A DNA stretch of 64,000 nt from Candidatus Desulfosporosinus nitrosoreducens (GTDB lineage Bacteria; Bacillota; Desulfitobacteriia; Desulfitobacteriales; Desulfitobacteriaceae): assembly GCF_030954495.1 (NCBI RefSeq), contig NZ_JAVHUW010000065.1:1-64000 (forward strand), in the 5' to 3' direction. Below the pieces are notes generated by a model. The model saw nothing but the letters and a program-made list of their open reading frames with translations. It did not search any database and was not told the DNA's origin. Shown piece after piece: positions 16,906-26,993 of the stretch; position 1 is the first letter of the stretch, and every line of letters starts with the position of its first letter. The translations under genes and the position numbers were made by a program.

Positions 16906-17571
16906 TTAATCAATTTGCCAGTCAATCGGCGTCCTGTTCTGAGAAATCAGGAAGGCGTTGGTTTTGGAAAAGGGTTTGCTGCCGAAGAATCCTCTGTCGG
17001 CAGACAGGGGGCTGGGATGGGCGGATTCGATGATTAAGTGACGGGGATTGGTAATAAGCCTTTTCTTGGAACGGGCATTGTTGCCCCAAAGGATAAAGAC
17101 CACGGGGTCTGCTTTATCATTGACTAAAGAGATAACCCGGTCTGTGAATCGTTCCCAGCCTTTGTTTTGATGAGAATTGGGTTTTCCCTCTTGGACAGTG
17201 AGTGCTGTGTTAAGGAGCAAAACTCCTTGTTCCGCCCATTTGCGAAGCGAGCCGTGACGGGGCACGGAACACCCTAGGTCCGAATGGAGCTCAGTAAAGA
17301 TATTCTGAAGGGACTTCGGCAGAGGCACGCCAATATTTACTGAAAAACTGAGACCCATTCCTTGCCCGATATTAGGGTAAGGGTCTTGTCCGAGAATTAC
17401 GACCTTGGTGTTTTCATAAGAAGTAAAAACTAAGGCATTGAACACGTCTTCTTTTTTCGGAAAAATACGTTTTGTCCGATACTCATTTTTGACCCATTCC
17501 AGTAATTGCAGGTAATAGTCCTGTTGTATCTCATCCTCAAGTAATCGTTTCCAATCAGCTTGAACAGCCAC
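16906..17571 (-). CDS. ung: Uracil-DNA glycosylase
   Basis: 221 aa, full-length family 1 enzyme. Removes uracil from DNA in base excision repair. Visible: catalytic water-activating loop GQDPYP (61-66, Asp63), uracil pocket VLLLNTALTVQ, and DNA-intercalation loop with His185 in HPSPLS followed by FFGSKPFSKTN. Single gene. Confidence 0.97.
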   Translation of the reverse strand: MAVQADWKRLLEDEIQQDYYLQLLEWVKNEYRTKRIFPKKEDVFNALVFTSYENTKVVILGQDPYPNIGQGMGLSFSVNIGVPLPKSLQNIFTELHSDLGCSVPRHGSLRKWAEQGVLLLNTALTVQEGKPNSHQNKGWERFTDRVISLVNDKADPVVFILWGNNARSKKRLITNPRHLIIESAHPSPLSADRGFFGSKPFSKTNAFLISQNRTPIDWQID

Positions 17572-17842
17572 AATACTTACCCCTTTCTCTTAAACTCATA
17601 ACTATTGTTACAAAATAACCTGAGAAAATCAAATAAAACTTTACTTAATTGTCAAAAGGATAGATTTTTTGTACAGTCAGGCCTGCATGACGCGAAGTGG
17701 CGCCACCGATCAATGAAAAAATTATTAATTTAAAGTTTGACAGTTTTCTGCCGCGGACATGCTTTATAATAGTTATGATAAGTTTGAACTTTTCTTCAGC
17801 AACTAAATTTTTGTCAGCACGAAGCATAAAGGAAGTGTGAGC

Positions 17843-19150
17843 ATGAGAATATTACATACTTCAGATTGGCACCTTGGGCGAATGCTTGAAGGACGAAGCC
17901 GAATTGAAGAACAAATACAGTTTATTGATGAATTATGCGCGCTAGTGGAAGATGAAGCCGTGGACCTTGTTTTAATCGCGGGAGATGTTTTTGATACCGT
18001 TAATCCGCCTGCCATTGCCGAAGAACTTTTTTACGACGCCCTGAGCCGCTTGTCTGCCGGCGGCAAGCGGGCTGTGGTGGCTATTGCAGGCAATCACGAC
18101 AACCCGGAGCGGCTTTGCGCGGCAAGCCCTCTTGCTGTAAGGAATGGGATTACGTTATATGGTTTGCCAAAGGATGTATTAAAACCCGACTTTTTAGTCC
18201 AGCCTAATCAGCGAAAAGTAGTTACCGCTGCGGCGGGACAAGGATGGGTCGAATTACACATCCCCAGCTGTCCGGACCCGGCTATTCTAGCTTTGCTGCC
18301 CTATCCTTCGGAGGCCCGGCTCAATGAAGTTTTGAGTGAGAGCTTGGATGAGGAAATTCTGCGCCAGGAATATTCCAAACGTGTGCAGGAATTATTCACA
18401 CTCTTCAGCCGCTCTTTCCGGCCAGATGCGGTAAACCTGGCGATGAGCCACATTTTTGTGCGCGGCGGGATTCAATCCGATTCCGAGCGTCCTATTCAAC
18501 TCGGCAGCGCTCCTACAGTTGAAGTCGAAGCGCTGCCCTCAAGCGCTCAATATGTGGCTCTAGGGCATTTGCACCGGGCTCAGGCGGTCAAAGGGACTTC
18601 AGCACTTACTCGGTATTCCGGTTCCCCCTTAGCCTATAGTTTTTCCGAGACAGGGTATGCCAAATCCGTAGTTTTAATTGAAGGATTTCCCAGGCAACCG
18701 GTAAAGGTCCGGGAGATTTTTCTCAGCTCGGGCCATCCTTTAGTAAAATGGCAGGCCAAAGAGGGTTTGGTCCAAGTTCAGCGCTGGCTTGACGAAGGGA
18801 GAGATCCTCAGGCCTGGATTGATTTAGAGATACATGTCACCAATGCCCTCAATTCCCAAGATATACACAATCTGCGCCGCCAGCGGGAACGGCTCCTTAA
18901 CATACGTCCGGTTTTTCCTGAAACAGAAATGATTTTGTCGCAGGCGCGTTCTCAACTGCCCCTAGACGAACTTTTTCGCAAATTCTACCAGGAGAAAACC
19001 GGTGGAGCGGAACCGGATCAGGAGTTGGTCACTTTATTTTTAACGTTGATTGACCCGGATAAAAGGGGAAGCGAAGGGAATTCTTGCGCTGATCAAAGCA
19101 GTACTGCCGAATTGATGAAGACATTTAACGAGGAGGCGGAGACGGCATGA
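17843..19150 (+). CDS. sbcD: Exonuclease SbcD (Mre11 family)
   Basis: 435 aa from ATG 17843 (AAAGGA 9 nt upstream); the in-frame GTG at 17837 is too close to the SD. Metallophosphoesterase motifs in order: HTSDWHLG, GDVFD, GNHD, MSHIFV and GHLHRAQ. It forms the nuclease of the SbcCD complex, which cuts DNA hairpins and protein-blocked ends. The stop overlaps the sbcC start (ATGA). Confidence 0.96.
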   Translation: MRILHTSDWHLGRMLEGRSRIEEQIQFIDELCALVEDEAVDLVLIAGDVFDTVNPPAIAEELFYDALSRLSAGGKRAVVAIAGNHDNPERLCAASPLAVRNGITLYGLPKDVLKPDFLVQPNQRKVVTAAAGQGWVELHIPSCPDPAILALLPYPSEARLNEVLSESLDEEILRQEYSKRVQELFTLFSRSFRPDAVNLAMSHIFVRGGIQSDSERPIQLGSAPTVEVEALPSSAQYVALGHLHRAQAVKGTSALTRYSGSPLAYSFSETGYAKSVVLIEGFPRQPVKVREIFLSSGHPLVKWQAKEGLVQVQRWLDEGRDPQAWIDLEIHVTNALNSQDIHNLRRQRERLLNIRPVFPETEMILSQARSQLPLDELFRKFYQEKTGGAEPDQELVTLFLTLIDPDKRGSEGNSCADQSSTAELMKTFNEEAETA

Positions 19151-22100
19151 AACCTATGCGCTTGAAAATTGCCGGCTTGAATAGTTTTCGTGAAGTGCAG
19201 GAAATAGATTTCAGCAAACTCTGTGAAACAGGGGTATTTGGAATTTTCGGATCCACAGGGAGCGGGAAGTCTACGATTCTGGACGCTATTACCTTAGCTC
19301 TTTACGGAACAGTGGAGCGGGCGGTCAATAATACCCAGGGAATACTTAACCATGGTGAAGAAAAGCTTGCTGTGGAGTATATGTTTTCGTTAGCTGTGGG
19401 AACTCAAAGAATCACGTATCGCGCAGAACGCTCTTATCGCCGCTCGGGGGACCGGACGGTTAAAGCGTCAACTTGCCGGCTGGTTGAAATCAAAGAAAAT
19501 ACGGAAACAGTTTTGGCGTCAAAGGCCGATGAGATGACCAAAAAGATAGAAGAAATGCTAGGTTTAACGGTGGACGACTTCACCCGAGCGGTTGTCCTGC
19601 CCCAAGGAAAATTTGCCGAATTTTTGACGATAAAACCAAAAGACCGTCGCCTAATGTTAGAACGGTTGTTTTCGCTTGAAGCTTATGGACGCGATCTTAC
19701 GGCCCGGCTCTCTGAGCAGCTTGACAGCACCCGATTTCACCTTAACGGTATCGAACAGCGGCTGCAGGGCTTAGGGGATGCTTCCGCAGAACAAGTTAGA
19801 ATCGCTGAAGAAGAGTATCAGGCGGCAAAGATTGCTTCGGAGCAGACCCTCGGCGATTTGAATCATCTGAAACAACAGTTCGAGCAAGCTAAAGAGTTGT
19901 GGAGTTTACAGGAACAGTTACAGCATATCTCTAACCAAGAATCTCAATGGCTGACCTTGCAAGCTGAAATGAACAAAATGGCGGAACGCCTCAGTTCTGC
20001 GGAACGCGCAGAGCCTTTGCGTTCGGTTTTGGCAGATTTGGAGTTCGCTCAAGAGCGGCTGCAAGAAGCGCAAAAGCAGGCCGAAGAAGCGCAAAAGAGT
20101 CTCAAGGCAACAAGTCTGGAAAAGGAAAGCGCTGAGAAAGAATGGCTGATAAGCAACCAACAACGCCTGGAAAAAGAACCCCGCTGTCTGCGTCAGCTGG
20201 AGCAACTGGAACAGGCGAAACGCTTGGAAGAAGATATCCAAACACGCAATCAGCGCTTGCTGGACACTCGGCGCCAGTATGCCGAATTTGACCGCAAGCG
20301 TAAAGGGTTGGAACAAGCTCTGCTTGAAGTTACAGAAAAGAAAAAAACCTTTGAAAAACGCTTACAAGAGGTAAAAACAAAGCTGGGTCAGATAACGATT
20401 GATCCTGCCCAGCGCCTCCAAATTAACTCTTCGGCGCAAGCTTTGGAGACTTATGAAATGGTCTCCAAACAGGTGAGTGACCTGCAAAGAGATTGGGAGA
20501 AAAATGTTGCCGAACTGGATTCCGTACAAGCCCAGGAAAACCATGTGGCGCTAAAGGTTAAAGCGGCTCAGGAGGCCGTAGATAGTTTGAAAACTGCCCT
20601 TGCAGTCAGGCAGCAAGATCCTTCTTTACAGGAAGATATTTTGGGCAGACAAGCTCAAGACCTTGAGCGCTTGCGGCATCGAATTGCCAATATCGAACGG
20701 GCTGAAGGAGAGGAGCTTGAAGAACGCAAGCGCCTGCAAGGTATTTCTCAGGATTGTCAAGGGTCACAGGACGACTTAAACCGTAAAGAACAGGTCCAGA
20801 GCTTGCTGGCCCTGGAAATTCAAAAGTCCGGGGAATTAGTCGAACACAGGAAAGCCGCTGTCCAAGAACTGGAGCAGAGGGACCTTGCGGGCGTGCTTGT
20901 CGCTGCCTTAGCGGAGGGGAAACCCTGCCCGGTCTGTGGTTCCCCCCATCATCCTCAGCCGGCGCAAAGGTCTGGCGGCGACACTGTTACAAAGCAAGCG
21001 GCCCGGGAACTCGAACAAGCCCTTAACCATCTTCAAACACTGGAAAAGCAGGAAGCGGAGGGTGCGACAAAGCTTGCCGTAGCTCAGGCTCAGTTGGTTT
21101 CCAAACGAGAGCAGGAGGAAAAGCAGTTTAATCTTTTAGCGGACAAGCAGAAGGCTCTTGCCAAGTATAGGGAAGAGCTACCGGAATCTCTTAAAAATCA
21201 GGGGCTTTCGGCTTTGATGGCATCCTTGCAGGAGCAAGAAGGGGTTTTAGAGTCCCGTCGTCAACAATTGAATGCTTGGAAGCAAAGACAAGAGGAGACG
21301 GCAATTCACTTAGAACAGGCTCAACACACGCTTATGGGAAACGAGGAAGCCTGGCATAAACTCCGTGCCCAGATTGCCGCCGTTGGAGGAGTGGGCTCAG
21401 AGATGCAAAATCGCCTCAGTCAACTTCAGTGGGAACAATCAGAGCTCCAAGGGCGTCTAGACGATTTGCGCGGAACTGTTCCGCAGTCTGAAATTCGGGT
21501 GCTGCAAAGACAATATGCTCATTGGGATCAAACCGCGGGAAGCTTGAATCAAGAGTTAACAGAGCTGGAAAATAACATAAGAACAACAGATGAAGATCAG
21601 CAAAGGCTTATACTTGCGAAAACCTCCTGTGAACTTGAGCTCCAGAATCTTAAAACCCTGGGAAGTGAAGCGGCTCGCACTTTAGCCGAGTTGAAAATTC
21701 AATGTGACAGTTTAACGGAAGGCAAATCCGCCCAGGAACGAATCGCAGTGGTAAAACAGGAGTTAGCCCAAGTTAGCGGGAAGGAGGAACAGCGCAAGAA
21801 AGAATACGACCGGGCCAAGGAGGAATGGACCAAAGCGGAGCAAACCCTGGCAGTAAACGCTAAGGCTTTGGAGTTAGCCCAAGAGAGCAAGGAATCACTT
21901 TTGCTTAAATTAACTCAGAGCCTTAAAGCGTCCCAATTTCAGACTTTGGAAGCGGCGCAAAATGCACTTTGTGACCAGGCGGATCGTTTGAGTATGGAGC
22001 GGAAGCTTTCAAATTACCAACAGGAGGGCCTGCTTCTCCGTCAGAAAAGAGGGGAACTTGAAGAACAGCTGCAAGGGCGGAGTCTTCGCCCGGAGGAATG

Positions 22101-22764
22101 GTTAGCTTGGCCGGTACGGTTGCATGGGAAAGAAAAAGAGCATACCGAGGCCGTAGAACAGCGCGGCGCCACCCAACAAAGGATGGAAGAAATCAGGGAA
22201 AAGCATGAAGAATGGCTGCACCTGGAAGGTGAACGGCAAATATCCAGTCATCGTCTCGACATGTTTAAAACCTTGCAAACTGTTTTCAAAGGAAATGGGT
22301 TTGTAGAGTTTCTTGCTCAGGAACAGTTGGTGAATGTCTCCCGTGCCGCTTCAGAACGCTTGAAACAGCTGACAAATCAGCGCTATGAGCTTGAGGTTGA
22401 CAGTGAAGGTGGCTTTATCATGCGGGACGATGCCAATGGTGGCGTACGTCGTCCGGTAAATAGCTTATCCGGAGGAGAAACTTTCCTGACGGCTCTTGCA
22501 CTGGCCTTGGCTTTATCAACTCAAATCCAGCTGCATGGAGAATCTCCCCTTGAATTCTTCTTTTTGGATGAAGGATTTGGAACCTTGGATACCAATCTCC
22601 TGGAGACAGTGATGAACACTCTGGAAAAACTCCACGTGCAAAATGTGACCATTGGAATTATCAGCCACGTTCCGGAACTTAGAAGCCGTTTAGCCCGCCG
22701 TTTGATTGTCACTCCGGCCCAGGCCGGCGGAGCCGGCAGCAGGGTTAATTTGGAAATGGCTTAA
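19147..22764 (+). CDS. sbcC: SbcC nuclease ATPase subunit (Rad50 family)
   Basis: 1205 aa. Walker A GSTGSGKST (35-43), two long coiled coils, a zinc hook CPVC at 594-597 at the apex, signature LSGGE near 1107, and Walker B FFFLDEGFG near 1141. The SMC-like architecture is complete. Translationally coupled to sbcD. Notable context: hairpin-forming repeats lie just downstream and elsewhere in the window, and SbcCD is the enzyme that attacks such cruciforms. Confidence 0.96.
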   Translation: MKPMRLKIAGLNSFREVQEIDFSKLCETGVFGIFGSTGSGKSTILDAITLALYGTVERAVNNTQGILNHGEEKLAVEYMFSLAVGTQRITYRAERSYRRSGDRTVKASTCRLVEIKENTETVLASKADEMTKKIEEMLGLTVDDFTRAVVLPQGKFAEFLTIKPKDRRLMLERLFSLEAYGRDLTARLSEQLDSTRFHLNGIEQRLQGLGDASAEQVRIAEEEYQAAKIASEQTLGDLNHLKQQFEQAKELWSLQEQLQHISNQESQWLTLQAEMNKMAERLSSAERAEPLRSVLADLEFAQERLQEAQKQAEEAQKSLKATSLEKESAEKEWLISNQQRLEKEPRCLRQLEQLEQAKRLEEDIQTRNQRLLDTRRQYAEFDRKRKGLEQALLEVTEKKKTFEKRLQEVKTKLGQITIDPAQRLQINSSAQALETYEMVSKQVSDLQRDWEKNVAELDSVQAQENHVALKVKAAQEAVDSLKTALAVRQQDPSLQEDILGRQAQDLERLRHRIANIERAEGEELEERKRLQGISQDCQGSQDDLNRKEQVQSLLALEIQKSGELVEHRKAAVQELEQRDLAGVLVAALAEGKPCPVCGSPHHPQPAQRSGGDTVTKQAARELEQALNHLQTLEKQEAEGATKLAVAQAQLVSKREQEEKQFNLLADKQKALAKYREELPESLKNQGLSALMASLQEQEGVLESRRQQLNAWKQRQEETAIHLEQAQHTLMGNEEAWHKLRAQIAAVGGVGSEMQNRLSQLQWEQSELQGRLDDLRGTVPQSEIRVLQRQYAHWDQTAGSLNQELTELENNIRTTDEDQQRLILAKTSCELELQNLKTLGSEAARTLAELKIQCDSLTEGKSAQERIAVVKQELAQVSGKEEQRKKEYDRAKEEWTKAEQTLAVNAKALELAQESKESLLLKLTQSLKASQFQTLEAAQNALCDQADRLSMERKLSNYQQEGLLLRQKRGELEEQLQGRSLRPEEWLAWPVRLHGKEKEHTEAVEQRGATQQRMEEIREKHEEWLHLEGERQISSHRLDMFKTLQTVFKGNGFVEFLAQEQLVNVSRAASERLKQLTNQRYELEVDSEGGFIMRDDANGGVRRPVNSLSGGETFLTALALALALSTQIQLHGESPLEFFFLDEGFGTLDTNLLETVMNTLEKLHVQNVTIGIISHVPELRSRLARRLIVTPAQAGGAGSRVNLEMA

Positions 22765-22849
22765 TCCTGCCGCTTGCCTTTAAAATTAGTCAATCCAAAG
22801 GGTTTTGACAAGGTTTTGAAAATTAAGAAATAGGCTTAAGAGATTCATG

Positions 22850-22982
22850 TTATCCGCTGACTAATCCGCTCTAAGACTCCCGCTTCGGCAAGCGGTGAGT
22901 TAAGAGCGGATTAGTCCCTGGATAGTGCGACTAAGATTCAGATGGAGTTAAAACTCCACCTGAATCAAGTCTTCTTTATCCA
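22850..22982. repeat. Dispersed double-hairpin element, copy 2
   Basis: Most symmetrical copy: arms GACTAATCCGCTCT (22860-22873) and AGAGCGGATTAGTC (22904-22917) pair perfectly, bounded by TATCC / GGATA, with inner stem CCGCTT / AAGCGG. Hairpin B follows (22933-22965). It nearly fills the 414-bp gap between sbcC and the IclR gene; the rest shows no gene. Confidence 0.87.
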
Positions 22983-23178
22983 GTATTTAATGCTTGACTA
23001 TACAATTTAAAGAAGTCATACTATTCAAAGTAAGGGACATTGGAACCCCAGTTTCTAAACGTCCTGGTAATAATGATATGAGGCGGTAAGTTGGTTCTTT
23101 GAAATCTTAATGGTGAGGAATCAATGGATGTCCCTGTAAAGGGTAAATGGCAAAAAATGGTCAGAAGGAGGACCAACA

Positions 23179-23955
23179 GTGACAGAAAAATATGTGCAAA
23201 CACTCGAACGTTCGCTGGATGTCCTGGAGGTTCTTGCTCATGCAGAAGAACCCTTGGGAGTAACAGAAATCGGCAACCGCATTCAGCTCCATAAAAGTAC
23301 GGTTCATCGGATTTTACAGACGTTATGTTACCGCGGATATGTTGAAAGGGCCAAAGAGAACGAACATTATCAATTAGGAATTAAAATTGTGGAACTGGGA
23401 ATTCGCTTCTTTAACGATCTTGAAATCCGCAAAGTGGCAGCTCCTGTTCTCAATGATTTAGCCAAATTACTGAATGAAGTAGTTCATTTAGTGCTCCCCG
23501 ATGACGGTGAAATCGTTTATATTGACAGAGCCGAGAGTTCTCATGTTGTCGGTATGCACTCTAAAGTGGGGCGGAGGGCTCCTATGCATTGCACCGCGGT
23601 GGGAAAAGCTATTCTTTCTACACTGCCTGAAGAAGAGGTTCGGCATATTTTAGAGACGAAAGGAATGACCCGCTACACGCCGAATACGATCATTGATCCG
23701 GAAGTGCTTTTAAAAGAGCTGCGAAGCATCAGAGAAAACAAAATTTCCGTAGAAAAAGAAGAAAATGAAATCGGAATTATCTGCTTGGGAACTCCCGTTT
23801 TTGACTATTCCGGGCGGGCCATTGGAGCAATCAGTGTTTCTGGTCCGGCAAGCAGGATCCAGGAAAAGGGCCTTGAGAGGATCGGGCAGGAAATGAAAAA
23901 AGCGGGAGAGGAAGTTTCCTCAAAACTAGGATTCAACTATTTCCAAAAGCTATGA
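23179..23955 (+). CDS. IclR family transcriptional regulator
   Basis: 258 aa. N-terminal winged helix (about 5-70; GVTEIGNRIQLHKSTVHRILQTL) and a C-terminal IclR effector domain (about 85-255) with GRRAPMHCTAVGKAIL and the SVEKEENEIGIICLGTPVFD ligand-site signature. GTG start behind AGAAGGAGG. Being next to the glycolate genes with a repeated dyad (TGAAAC-N3-GTTTCA) before glcF and before the CoA-ligase operon, it is the likely regulator of that pathway. The effector may be glyoxylate, which IclR proteins such as E. coli IclR and AllR sense. Confidence 0.92.
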   Translation: MTEKYVQTLERSLDVLEVLAHAEEPLGVTEIGNRIQLHKSTVHRILQTLCYRGYVERAKENEHYQLGIKIVELGIRFFNDLEIRKVAAPVLNDLAKLLNEVVHLVLPDDGEIVYIDRAESSHVVGMHSKVGRRAPMHCTAVGKAILSTLPEEEVRHILETKGMTRYTPNTIIDPEVLLKELRSIRENKISVEKEENEIGIICLGTPVFDYSGRAIGAISVSGPASRIQEKGLERIGQEMKKAGEEVSSKLGFNYFQKL

Positions 23956-24047
23956 CAAACTTTTCTGATTTGGTGGTTAAATTAATTTTTCAGAAATTTG
24001 CACTTGACGATTTACGGGCTCGGGTGGATAATAGAGTCAGAAAATAG

Positions 24048-24169
24048 TGAAACATGGTTTCATTTATAAAAACGGTTTACCGAGCCTCATAAAGGGGGTT
24101 CCAGAACTCAGCAACTAGCGTTGTGCGAGGCTGGGTAAACGTTGTTTTATTTAATGAAACGTAGTTTCG
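24048..24169 (+). promoter_or_regulatory. Two IclR-type dyads flanking an inverted repeat before glcF
   Basis: Perfect TGAAAC-ATG-GTTTCA at 24048-24062 and TGAAAC-GTA-GTTTCG at 24155-24169. Between them is a 14-bp inverted repeat with one mismatch (GTTTACCGAGCCTC at 24075-24088, GAGGCTGGGTAAAC at 24127-24140) enclosing 38 nt. A TTGACA at 24184 could be a -35, but its -10 is weak. The remainder of this 328-bp gap shows no gene. Confidence 0.65.
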
Positions 24170-24283
24170 CTTACAGAAACATGTTGACAAGTTCAACAGC
24201 AGGTCCCAGAATCTCAAAGTAGTGCCACAGGGGTTCTATACGTCTGGTGGTCTGACAATCTGGCAGTGAAGGGGGAAATATAA

Positions 24284-25534
24284 GTGGGGGTTTTAACAGA
24301 AGTATACGAAATGTTAAACACGTGTAACAAGTGTGGTGGCTGCCATACAGCTTGTAAGACCTATAAATTGACTGGGTCAGAGGAAATGTCTACACGTGGA
24401 AGAATCCAGCTCATCAAAGCTGTCGCCGATGGGAAATTAGAACCTAATCAAGAGTACGAAGATGCGATCATGAGCTGTCTGTTGTGCGGAGAATGTGCAG
24501 TCACTTGCCCAAATGGTGTACATGGTAATGAACTCGTCATGGCTGCGCGTCGGGATCTCAAACTAAGAAAAGGAATCAAGCCGTTTGCTAAATCTTTTGC
24601 TTTAAAAACTTTAGCAAATCCGAAGAGGTTAGGCAGGGGATTCAGTCTTTTCGGCGGAATGGGCAAAAGTGTCCTCAATAAAATTGATGGACTGGACTAT
24701 TTTCGCGGTATTGACATCCGGAACTTTCCTACTGCAAAAAAGCCATTTTTGGAACAGGTTCCGGAAAAGATTACGGTGCAACATCCAAAGCATAAAGTCG
24801 GGTTTTATGTGGGCTGTTTTCTCAATTACTCCTTAGACCAAACCGCTCATTCCGTTGTCAAAGTGTTAACGAAAAATGACTGTGAAGTTATTATTCCCAA
24901 AGATCAGGTGTGCTGCGGCCTTCCGCAATATTGCTATGGTGACTTTGAAACAGCGAAAAGAAATGCCCGTCATACTATTGATACCTTTTTAGATAAGTAT
25001 AAAGATGCGGAAGTTGTTCTCTCCGCATGTGCGTCCTGTGCTTCGATGCTTAAACATGATTATCCTAAACTCTTTGCCGATGAGCCCTCATATCTTCCTA
25101 AAGTTAAACTGTTTTGTGAAAAAGTAGTCGAGTTTTCAGAATATATTGCCAAGATTGGTGTCGATCAGAGCAAACTCCATAATTCAAGTCCTTTGACAGT
25201 CACCTATCATGACCCTTGCCACATGGTTCGAGGGCTTAAGGTAACAAAGCAGCCCCGGCAATTGCTGCAAATGATTCCTCGGGTTGACTATGTGGAAATG
25301 TTTGAAGCCAATCGCTGCTGCGGGGCAGCCGGTCTGATACAAGCCTTTTATCATGAGGTGTCAACGGATATTACGGTTCAGAAGACACAAAACATCAAGG
25401 ATACCAATGCGGATTTGGTGGCTACAAGCTGCCCGGCTTGCATGCTGAGACTTCAAGGCGGCATAAACAAAGCCGGTCAAAATCAAAAGGTTATGCATGT
25501 TGCCGATTTAATGGCCCACGCTTACGAAGACTGA
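24284..25534 (+). CDS. glcF: Glycolate oxidase iron-sulfur subunit (GlcF-like)
   Basis: 416 aa. N-terminal two-[4Fe-4S] ferredoxin domain (CNKCGGCHTACK and CLLCGECAVTCPNG), then two CCG domains with CCGLPQYCYG and CCGAAGLIQ that bind a further cluster, as in GlcF, LutA and HdrB. It carries electrons from the FAD subunits to the membrane acceptor. GTG start with AAGGGGG upstream. With the two following FAD-binding genes it forms the three-subunit glycolate dehydrogenase; lactate dehydrogenase is the main alternative, argued against by the downstream glyoxylate-using genes. Confidence 0.86.
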   Translation: MGVLTEVYEMLNTCNKCGGCHTACKTYKLTGSEEMSTRGRIQLIKAVADGKLEPNQEYEDAIMSCLLCGECAVTCPNGVHGNELVMAARRDLKLRKGIKPFAKSFALKTLANPKRLGRGFSLFGGMGKSVLNKIDGLDYFRGIDIRNFPTAKKPFLEQVPEKITVQHPKHKVGFYVGCFLNYSLDQTAHSVVKVLTKNDCEVIIPKDQVCCGLPQYCYGDFETAKRNARHTIDTFLDKYKDAEVVLSACASCASMLKHDYPKLFADEPSYLPKVKLFCEKVVEFSEYIAKIGVDQSKLHNSSPLTVTYHDPCHMVRGLKVTKQPRQLLQMIPRVDYVEMFEANRCCGAAGLIQAFYHEVSTDITVQKTQNIKDTNADLVATSCPACMLRLQGGINKAGQNQKVMHVADLMAHAYED

Positions 25535-25670
25535 TTGAGTGTAAAATTGCCTTAACTTTGTATATAGTCTGACCATTACAGCTCACTATGGTCTGGCAAA
25601 AAAGGAAAATTTCCCTTTGCGGAACATGCTGACCGCAGGTTCTAGTAAATGAGTGGAAGGGCGGGTAGTC

Positions 25671-26975
25671 ATGAGTAACGTCAATATCAGTAAGTTAAAG
25701 GGGATTGTTGGTGATGCCAATGTCATCGATTCCCCTGCCGAAATGGCTAAATATCTAAAAGGTCAAGGTAAGCCTGCAGCCGTCGTCTTACCCGGGAATA
25801 CCTTGGAAGTTTCGAACATTGTTAAACTGGCCAATGAGCAGAATGTGAAATTAGTGGTAGGCGGGGCAGCCGTCAATACTCAGGGGATTGCGGGCGGGAT
25901 TGCCATGGTCATGTCCCGGATGAACCGGATTTTAGAAATGGATCATCAAAACCTTGTGGCGGTCGTTGAACCAGGGCTTCTTCATAAGGAATTTCTTCTT
26001 AAGGTTGCGGAAGCCGCTTTAAATTTTCCTCCGGAACCCTACGAAGTCGAAACCAGTTCAATGGGTGGCTGCTTTGCGCTTGGAGATACCGATTCCAAAT
26101 CCTTTGAATATGGCCCTAGCCGGACGTTTCTTTTAGGATTTGAAATGGTTCTCCCGACAGGGGAAATTCTGGATATCGGAAATAAATGTATTAAGAACGT
26201 TTCCGGTTTGGATTTCATCCATTTCGCTGTCGGAAGCCAAGGAACATTTGGGATTTTTACCAAACTTCTGGTGAAGCTTTTACCTGTACCGGAAGCTAAA
26301 AGAGCAGTGATTGGAACCTTCGCATCCGTGCATAAGGCTAATGAAACCTTTAATACTTTGATTAAGCGCAACGTGCATCCGACCCGGATGAATCTTATCA
26401 ATGCCCCCCTGGCCAAAATTGCCAAACCCGGAACGGAAGGGCAGCTTGTGATCATTGATTTGCAGGGATATAAAGAGTCGGGTAAAAACGTAGCTAATGA
26501 AATTGCCGCAGTGTTAACCTTGGGCGGAGGCTCCGATGTAAAGATTATTGAAGACGGGGCCGAGTATGAACAAGTGATCAATGGTTGGCTTAACGTTCGT
26601 GCCGCCATCAATGCTAAACCGGAGCAGACCGTGGAGTTTACGGTTGGCCCGATGAAAATGCCTCAAGCCCTGGTTCAGCTTGAAACGCTTATAGGGGATC
26701 TGGGGGCTTATCCTGGCGTAGTTGTTGAAGGACTTCTCGGATATGTCTGTTTAGCGCTGCCCGAGGGCACCGATAAACTTGCTTTAGCCGGAAAAGTGAA
26801 TAAACTGGCGATGTCCTTAGGCGGGAACGTGAAGGGCCTCTTAGGTCATAAGCTCAAAGCTGAAGTTTACAATGATGCGGAAATGTGGCAGCAAACCATA
26901 AGTTTGCTGCGTGCACTGCGTCAGCAATTTGACCCCAAAGGGATTCTCAGCCCTGGGGTAAGTCTAGAGGCTTAA
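25671..26975 (+). CDS. glcE: FAD-binding oxidoreductase, GlcE-like subunit
   Basis: 434 aa from ATG 25671 (GAAGGGCGGG upstream); the GTG at 25653 lies before that SD. A PCMH-type FAD domain (about 30-210) starting PAAVVLPGNTLEVSNIVKLA, and a FAD-linked oxidase C-terminal domain. It is more diverged than the next gene: the usual G-[IV]-G-G nucleotide loop reads SSMGGCFALGDTDSKSF. GlcE subunits are the degenerate second FAD-type subunit of glycolate oxidase. 136 bp separate it from glcF and 18 bp from glcD. Confidence 0.8.
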   Translation: MSNVNISKLKGIVGDANVIDSPAEMAKYLKGQGKPAAVVLPGNTLEVSNIVKLANEQNVKLVVGGAAVNTQGIAGGIAMVMSRMNRILEMDHQNLVAVVEPGLLHKEFLLKVAEAALNFPPEPYEVETSSMGGCFALGDTDSKSFEYGPSRTFLLGFEMVLPTGEILDIGNKCIKNVSGLDFIHFAVGSQGTFGIFTKLLVKLLPVPEAKRAVIGTFASVHKANETFNTLIKRNVHPTRMNLINAPLAKIAKPGTEGQLVIIDLQGYKESGKNVANEIAAVLTLGGGSDVKIIEDGAEYEQVINGWLNVRAAINAKPEQTVEFTVGPMKMPQALVQLETLIGDLGAYPGVVVEGLLGYVCLALPEGTDKLALAGKVNKLAMSLGGNVKGLLGHKLKAEVYNDAEMWQQTISLLRALRQQFDPKGILSPGVSLEA

Positions 26976-26993
26976 GAAGAAGGAGGTCTGAAT

